A stretch of DNA of 64,000 nt, from the NCBI RefSeq assembly GCF_024171485.1, contig NZ_JALJZX010000003.1, forward strand, positions 248,001 to 312,000. The letters run 5' to 3'. Origin of the DNA: Chryseobacterium sp. HSC-36S06. Its GTDB lineage: Bacteria > Bacteroidota > Bacteroidia > Flavobacteriales > Weeksellaceae. Positions 60,530 to 64,000 of the stretch are shown here, piece by piece (the stretch's first letter is position 1; each line of letters starts with the position of its first letter). The notes beneath the pieces are model-generated. The model saw only the letters and a list, made by a program, of their open reading frames with translations, did no database searches and had not been told where the DNA came from. Made by a program: the position numbers and the translations under genes.

Positions 60530-61444
60530 ATGAAACTCAATATCCATAACGAAACCTCAAAACTTAAATCTGTTGTACTCGGAATGCCAAATTCCATTGG
60601 CACCCCACATTCTCTAAAAGAAAGCTTCGATGCGAAGTCTTATCACTCACTCCAAAACGGGACTTATCCAAAAGAGAATGACATCGTTCACGAGATGACC
60701 GAGTTCGAAAAAGTACTTTTGAAACACGGCGTGGAAGTTTACCGCCCGCATCTTATTGAAAATTACAATCAGGTTTTTGCCCGCGATGTTGCCTTTGTTA
60801 TTGAGGATAAAATGATTATCTCTAATATCATTCAAGACAGATACGATGAACAGGATGCGTACCGTAAAATATTTGCAAGAGTCGGCTGGAAGAAAATTAT
60901 AAATCTGCCCGACACCGCGCATATTGAAGGTGGTGACGTGATTGTGTGGAATGATTTTCTGTTCATAGGAACATGCTTTTCTGAAGATTACAGAAACTTT
61001 AAAACCGCCAGAACCAACGAATATGCGATTGAAATCCTCAAAGAATATTTCCCAAAGAAAAGAATCATAGATCTTGAACTTAAGAAAAACGATACTGATC
61101 CTTTCCAGGGAATTTTACATCTGGATTGCACTTTCAATCCGGTTGGGAAAGATAAATGTATCATCTATAAAGACGGCTTTGTGGATGAGAGTGATTACAG
61201 GCTTCTGATTGACATTTTCGGAGAAGAAAACTGCTTCCATGTTACCAAGCAGGAAATGTTCGAAATGAATCCTAACATCTTTTCGATTTCCGAAGATATT
61301 GTTGTCTCAGATACATCATTTACCAGAATGAACAATCATCTTCGAAGTGAATGGGGGATGATGGTGGAGGAAATTCCGTACCGCGAAATATCCAAGATGG
61401 GAGGGCTGCTACGTTGCTCTACCCTACCTCTTGCCCGGGAATAA
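60530..61444 (+). CDS. Amidinotransferase-fold enzyme (DDAH/arginine deiminase-like)
   Basis: 304 residues from the ATG at 60530; the -7 box TAAATTTG at 60504-60511 excludes most of the longer frame. Beta/alpha propeller with FARDVAFVIEDKMIISN, PDTAHIEGGDVIVWNDFLFI (Asp/His/Glu of the guanidine site), LHLDCTFNP and the nucleophile Cys in GGLLRCSTLPLAR near residue 296. It is predicted to hydrolyse or transfer amidino groups of an arginine derivative. A second enzyme of the fold, ctlX-like, lies 0.7 kb away past cutC. Confidence 0.85.
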   Translation: MKLNIHNETSKLKSVVLGMPNSIGTPHSLKESFDAKSYHSLQNGTYPKENDIVHEMTEFEKVLLKHGVEVYRPHLIENYNQVFARDVAFVIEDKMIISNIIQDRYDEQDAYRKIFARVGWKKIINLPDTAHIEGGDVIVWNDFLFIGTCFSEDYRNFKTARTNEYAIEILKEYFPKKRIIDLELKKNDTDPFQGILHLDCTFNPVGKDKCIIYKDGFVDESDYRLLIDIFGEENCFHVTKQEMFEMNPNIFSISEDIVVSDTSFTRMNNHLRSEWGMMVEEIPYREISKMGGLLRCSTLPLARE

Positions 61445-61455
61445 ATACCAACCTG

Positions 61456-62118
61456 CTATGAACTCAGCATCTTAAGCTTTTTAATTTCGTCATCACTTGC
61501 AAAACTGTCGTACTTTAAAATTGCGGAGGAATGAAAACTTGTTCCGCCGGTAAATTCCTTCAGTTCCGAAATATTTTCTGAGCGCACCCCGCCGCCAATC
61601 AGAATTTCAATCTGGTCACCATATTTTTTTATCAGTTTTTTAAGGTTTTCCTTCCCTTCAATCGCTGTGGGTTTTCCGCCTGAAGTTAAAACTGTTTTAA
61701 AACCGAGCCTTATTAATGTCTTAATGGATTTTTCCAGATCCGGTGTCCGGTCAAAAGCACGGTGAAAAGTGCAGGGTACATCGCCGGCAAGTGTAAGAAG
61801 TTCAGAATTCTTCTGTTCATCAATTTCGCTGTGCGCATTTAAAACTCCAAATACAAAACCGTGAGCTCCCGCTTCCCTGAAAGTAATGATACTGCTTTTC
61901 ATTGCTGTAAATTCGGCATCGGAATAATAAAACGAACCTCCTTTTGGCCTGATCATTACATAGACCGGAGTATTAAAAGTTCTTTTGAGGTGAAGGAATT
62001 CATAGAAATCGGGAGTAGTTCCGCCAAGCGCGATATCAGCGCAAAATTCGATCCGGTCGGCAACTGACTTCAAGGCAGTTTCAGCAGAAGTGATTTCAAA
62101 ACAGGCAATTTCTAACAT
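61456..62118 (-). CDS. cutC: CutC-family protein
   Basis: 220 residues, TIM-barrel. LEIACFEITSAETALKSVAD, RIEFCADIALGGTTPD, VMIRPKGGSFYYSDAEF, CTFHRAFDRTPD and LTSGGKPTAIEG. Named copper homeostasis protein in E. coli, but a direct copper role is doubtful in several bacteria. It is on the opposite strand to its neighbours, 11 bases from the stop of the first amidinotransferase gene. Confidence 0.93.
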   Translation of the reverse strand: MLEIACFEITSAETALKSVADRIEFCADIALGGTTPDFYEFLHLKRTFNTPVYVMIRPKGGSFYYSDAEFTAMKSSIITFREAGAHGFVFGVLNAHSEIDEQKNSELLTLAGDVPCTFHRAFDRTPDLEKSIKTLIRLGFKTVLTSGGKPTAIEGKENLKKLIKKYGDQIEILIGGGVRSENISELKEFTGGTSFHSSAILKYDSFASDDEIKKLKMLSS

Positions 62119-62189
62119 GGATTTTTTATATCTATAAATTTAAGTATTTTTGTTCAATAGCAGATCAATACTAATAAAAACCCTATTTT

Positions 62190-63116
62190 ATGCAAACAGC
62201 CAGCGCCGTTCTGATGGTAGAACCTGTCGCTTTCGGATATAATTCCCAGACAGCGGAAAATAATTACTTTCAGATCGAGCAGAAAGATGCTGACATCCAG
62301 AGCAAAGCACTGCAGGAATTCAACAATTTTGTTGCTAAATTAAAGAGTAAAGGAGTTCATGTTATTACAGTAAAAGATACCTTGGAGCCACACTCTCCCG
62401 ATTCAATTTTCCCAAACAACTGGGTAAGTTTTCATAACGACGGCAAAGTTGTTCTGTACCCGATGTTTGCGCCAAACAGAAGAGTTGAACGCCGCACTGA
62501 TATTTTAGAAATCCTTAAAGATAATGGTTTTGAAATTTCAGAAATCGATGATTTATCCCATTTTGAAAATCAGGAAAAATTTCTGGAAGGAACCGGAAGC
62601 ATGATTTTCGATCATGACCATAAAATTGCGTACGGTTCGGTTTCACTGAGGTTGGATGAGGAACTTTTCCGACAGTTTTGCAGTAAATTTGGGTTCCGGC
62701 CGGTAGTTTTTCATTCTTATCAAAATGCAGGTGGCGAAAGGCTGCCAATTTATCATACGAATGTAATGATGTGTGTAGCCGATAAATTTGTGGTTATTTG
62801 CCTGGAATGTATTGATGATGAACTGGAATGCGAAAAAGTTCAGGAAGTTATAAAATCGTCCGGAAAAGAAATCATTGAAATCTCCGAAGATCAGCTGCAG
62901 CAGTTCGCCGGGAATATGCTTCAGGTACAAAATAACGACGGTGATAAATTTTTAGTAATGAGCGAAAGCGCGTATAAATCCCTAACTGCGGAACAGATAT
63001 CAGCTATAGAGAAATATTGCGAGATCATCCATTCAGATTTGAATACCATTGAAACAAATGGCGGCGGGAGCGCAAGATGCATGTTGGCGGAAGTATTTTT
63101 GCCGAAGAGTAAATAA
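62190..63116 (+). CDS. ctlX: Citrulline utilization hydrolase CtlX-like (amidinotransferase fold)
   Basis: 308 residues opening MQTASAVLMVEPVAFGYNSQ. PDSIFPNNWVSFHNDGKVVL, FLEGTGSMIFDH, YHTNVMMCVADKFVVICLEC and catalytic Cys in NGGGSARCMLAEVFLP near the C-terminus. CtlX-type enzymes were described as citrulline hydrolases giving ornithine, CO2 and ammonia; close relatives act on arginine. -7 box TATTTTTG at 62145-62152, leader about 35 bases. A terminator follows. Confidence 0.85.
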   Translation: MQTASAVLMVEPVAFGYNSQTAENNYFQIEQKDADIQSKALQEFNNFVAKLKSKGVHVITVKDTLEPHSPDSIFPNNWVSFHNDGKVVLYPMFAPNRRVERRTDILEILKDNGFEISEIDDLSHFENQEKFLEGTGSMIFDHDHKIAYGSVSLRLDEELFRQFCSKFGFRPVVFHSYQNAGGERLPIYHTNVMMCVADKFVVICLECIDDELECEKVQEVIKSSGKEIIEISEDQLQQFAGNMLQVQNNDGDKFLVMSESAYKSLTAEQISAIEKYCEIIHSDLNTIETNGGGSARCMLAEVFLPKSK

Positions 63117-63133
63117 TAAAATGGTTCAATAAA

Positions 63134-63161
63134 AAATCCCCGGAAAAAATTCCGGGGATTT
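63134..63161. terminator. Bidirectional terminator downstream of ctlX
   Basis: Perfect 12-bp stem AAATCCCCGGAA / TTCCGGGGATTT with loop AAAA, between convergent genes. Confidence 0.88.
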
Positions 63162-63193
63162 CTTGTGAAAATATAATTGAGTTTAGAAAAAAT

Positions 63194-64000
63194 TTATCTT
63201 GTTCTGGACTTTATTTCATCTGATGCATTCTCGATATTTCTTACTTTTTTCACCTTCTGGTTTCCGAAATTGTAAACGATACTTGCACCTACACTTTGTC
63301 TGTACATATTGTTCTGTACATAATTATAGTTCCCGTTCTGCTGATAATCTTCAACTTCAACAATATTTGTTTTCAGGATATCATTTAAGTTCACAGTAAA
63401 AGTCCAGGCATTCCATATCTTTTTTATACTCAGATCAAGACTTGCAAGATCTTTCAGCATTCCGAGTTCAATCTGCTGCTGGTCAACATAAAAGAAGTTT
63501 ATTCCTGCGAACCAGGTTTTCTTTTGATCCAAACGGATATTATTGTTCGTCTGAATCACAAAACTTGTCGAGTTGGTGTTATTGGTATACATCGGGAAAA
63601 TATCTCCGGTTGTAGGGTCCACACTTAAGCTTCCTTTATTTCTGTTGTGCTGAACGCCAATATTAAAATTGGTAGTCCACGCCTGCTTGAAGAAAGCCTT
63701 CTGAATACCGAACATTGCCGACATTTCCTGCTTATCGCCAAAATTGGTGCGGATATAGCGGAGTTGATTCCGCGTTTCTTCCTTACCATCGGCACGAACC
63801 GGAATTCCCTGCAACGGAACCTGCGTGATGACATCTTTTTGCAGAGAGTGATTTAAAATAAGAAAATAAGAGTTCTTGAACATATAAGTAAGTTCATGAT
63901 TATAAGATGAAGAAGCCTTTACAAACGGATTGTTCTGTACATAATTGTTCTCGGTAAGAATATTTTTCACCGGATTAATCTCCCAGAAACTTGGCCTTCT
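63194..64000 (-). CDS. Outer-membrane beta-barrel family protein, C-terminal part (cut by window edge)
   Basis: The frame is open to the right edge (first residues in the window RRPSFWEINPV), so only the last about 268 residues are seen. Amphipathic beta-strands dominate (SYNHELTYMFKNSYFLILNH, TNFNIGVQHNRNKGSL). The end NNMYRQSVGASIVYNFGNQK is typical of the barrel of TonB-dependent-receptor-like proteins in Bacteroidota (OMP_b-brl family). No plug domain can be judged because the N-terminus is outside. Cargo is unknown. Confidence 0.82.
   Translation of the reverse strand, partial: RRPSFWEINPVKNILTENNYVQNNPFVKASSSYNHELTYMFKNSYFLILNHSLQKDVITQVPLQGIPVRADGKEETRNQLRYIRTNFGDKQEMSAMFGIQKAFFKQAWTTNFNIGVQHNRNKGSLSVDPTTGDIFPMYTNNTNSTSFVIQTNNNIRLDQKKTWFAGINFFYVDQQQIELGMLKDLASLDLSIKKIWNAWTFTVNLNDILKTNIVEVEDYQQNGNYNYVQNNMYRQSVGASIVYNFGNQKVKKVRNIENASDEIKSRTR

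Overview
The window is a chromosomal segment of a low-GC Bacteroidota, most likely a Flavobacteriia of the Chryseobacterium/Kaistella type (family level inferred, not proven). The signs are: TAnnTTTG -7 boxes, often with TTG 19-20 bases upstream; no Shine-Dalgarno use; a type IX secretion C-terminal domain; a Bacteroidota-type GlmU-like protein; homocysteine methyltransferase carried as two proteins; and an LptD of the Bacteroidota form. There is no prophage, insertion sequence, integrase or CRISPR array. It is a housekeeping chromosome backbone with dense, mostly short operons, and no gene-free stretch exceeds 300 bases.

Layout. 1-1.2 kb: the str operon (rpsL-rpsG-fusA, minus strand; fusA cut by the window edge). 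1.3-6 kb: two GT-C-like membrane glycosyltransferases and a secreted leucine-rich-repeat protein with a T9SS sorting domain. 6-11 kb: dps, pncB, a YCII-type lipoprotein, rmuC, a SpoU RNA methyltransferase and an alanine-rich small lipoprotein. 11.2-13 kb: an uncharacterised membrane protein/lipoprotein pair. 12.9-16.3 kb: a translationally coupled minus-strand operon trhO-trhP-ferredoxin-fau, in which the TrhO protein carries a C-terminal domain homologous to that of its neighbour TrhP. 16.4-18 kb: GlmU-like protein and ribosomal protein L31. 18-22.6 kb: a lipoprotein, a MazG-like protein, aroA, an SDR and a secreted protein.

22.6-31.5 kb: a methionine locus on the minus strand (metX, ACT-homoserine dehydrogenase, O-acylhomoserine sulfhydrylase, homocysteine methyltransferase in two pieces, metF) behind a textbook SAM-I riboswitch. 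The two metH parts are bracketed by two inverted copies of a ~97-bp intergenic repeat. 31.6-34.7 kb: a GH63-like glucosidase and OsmC. 34.8-41.8 kb: a MoxR/DUF58/DUF4350/DUF4129/SpoIIM/RDD membrane module. 41.9-48.7 kb: GNAT, YebC, an OmpA-family protein, smpB, an ABC-F protein with one degenerate ATP site, and recJ. 48.7-53.3 kb: a YghO-like protein, a KefF/KefC-type pair, a lipoprotein and aroQ. 53.3-53.9 kb: two tRNA-Glu(UUC) genes flanking rpsT. 53.9-60.3 kb: a cell-wall amidase, LptD, RidA, a small membrane protein and an HtrA protease. 60.5-63.1 kb: two different amidinotransferase-fold enzymes with cutC between them. The window ends inside an outer-membrane beta-barrel protein.

The most interesting signal is the trhO-trhP-fdx-fau operon: two tRNA wobble-uridine hydroxylation routes regarded as parallel alternatives in E. 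coli are here physically coupled and share a domain. Next are the ABC-F protein with complementary loss of motifs, the homoserine dehydrogenase without its aspartokinase domain, and the inverted repeats around metH.
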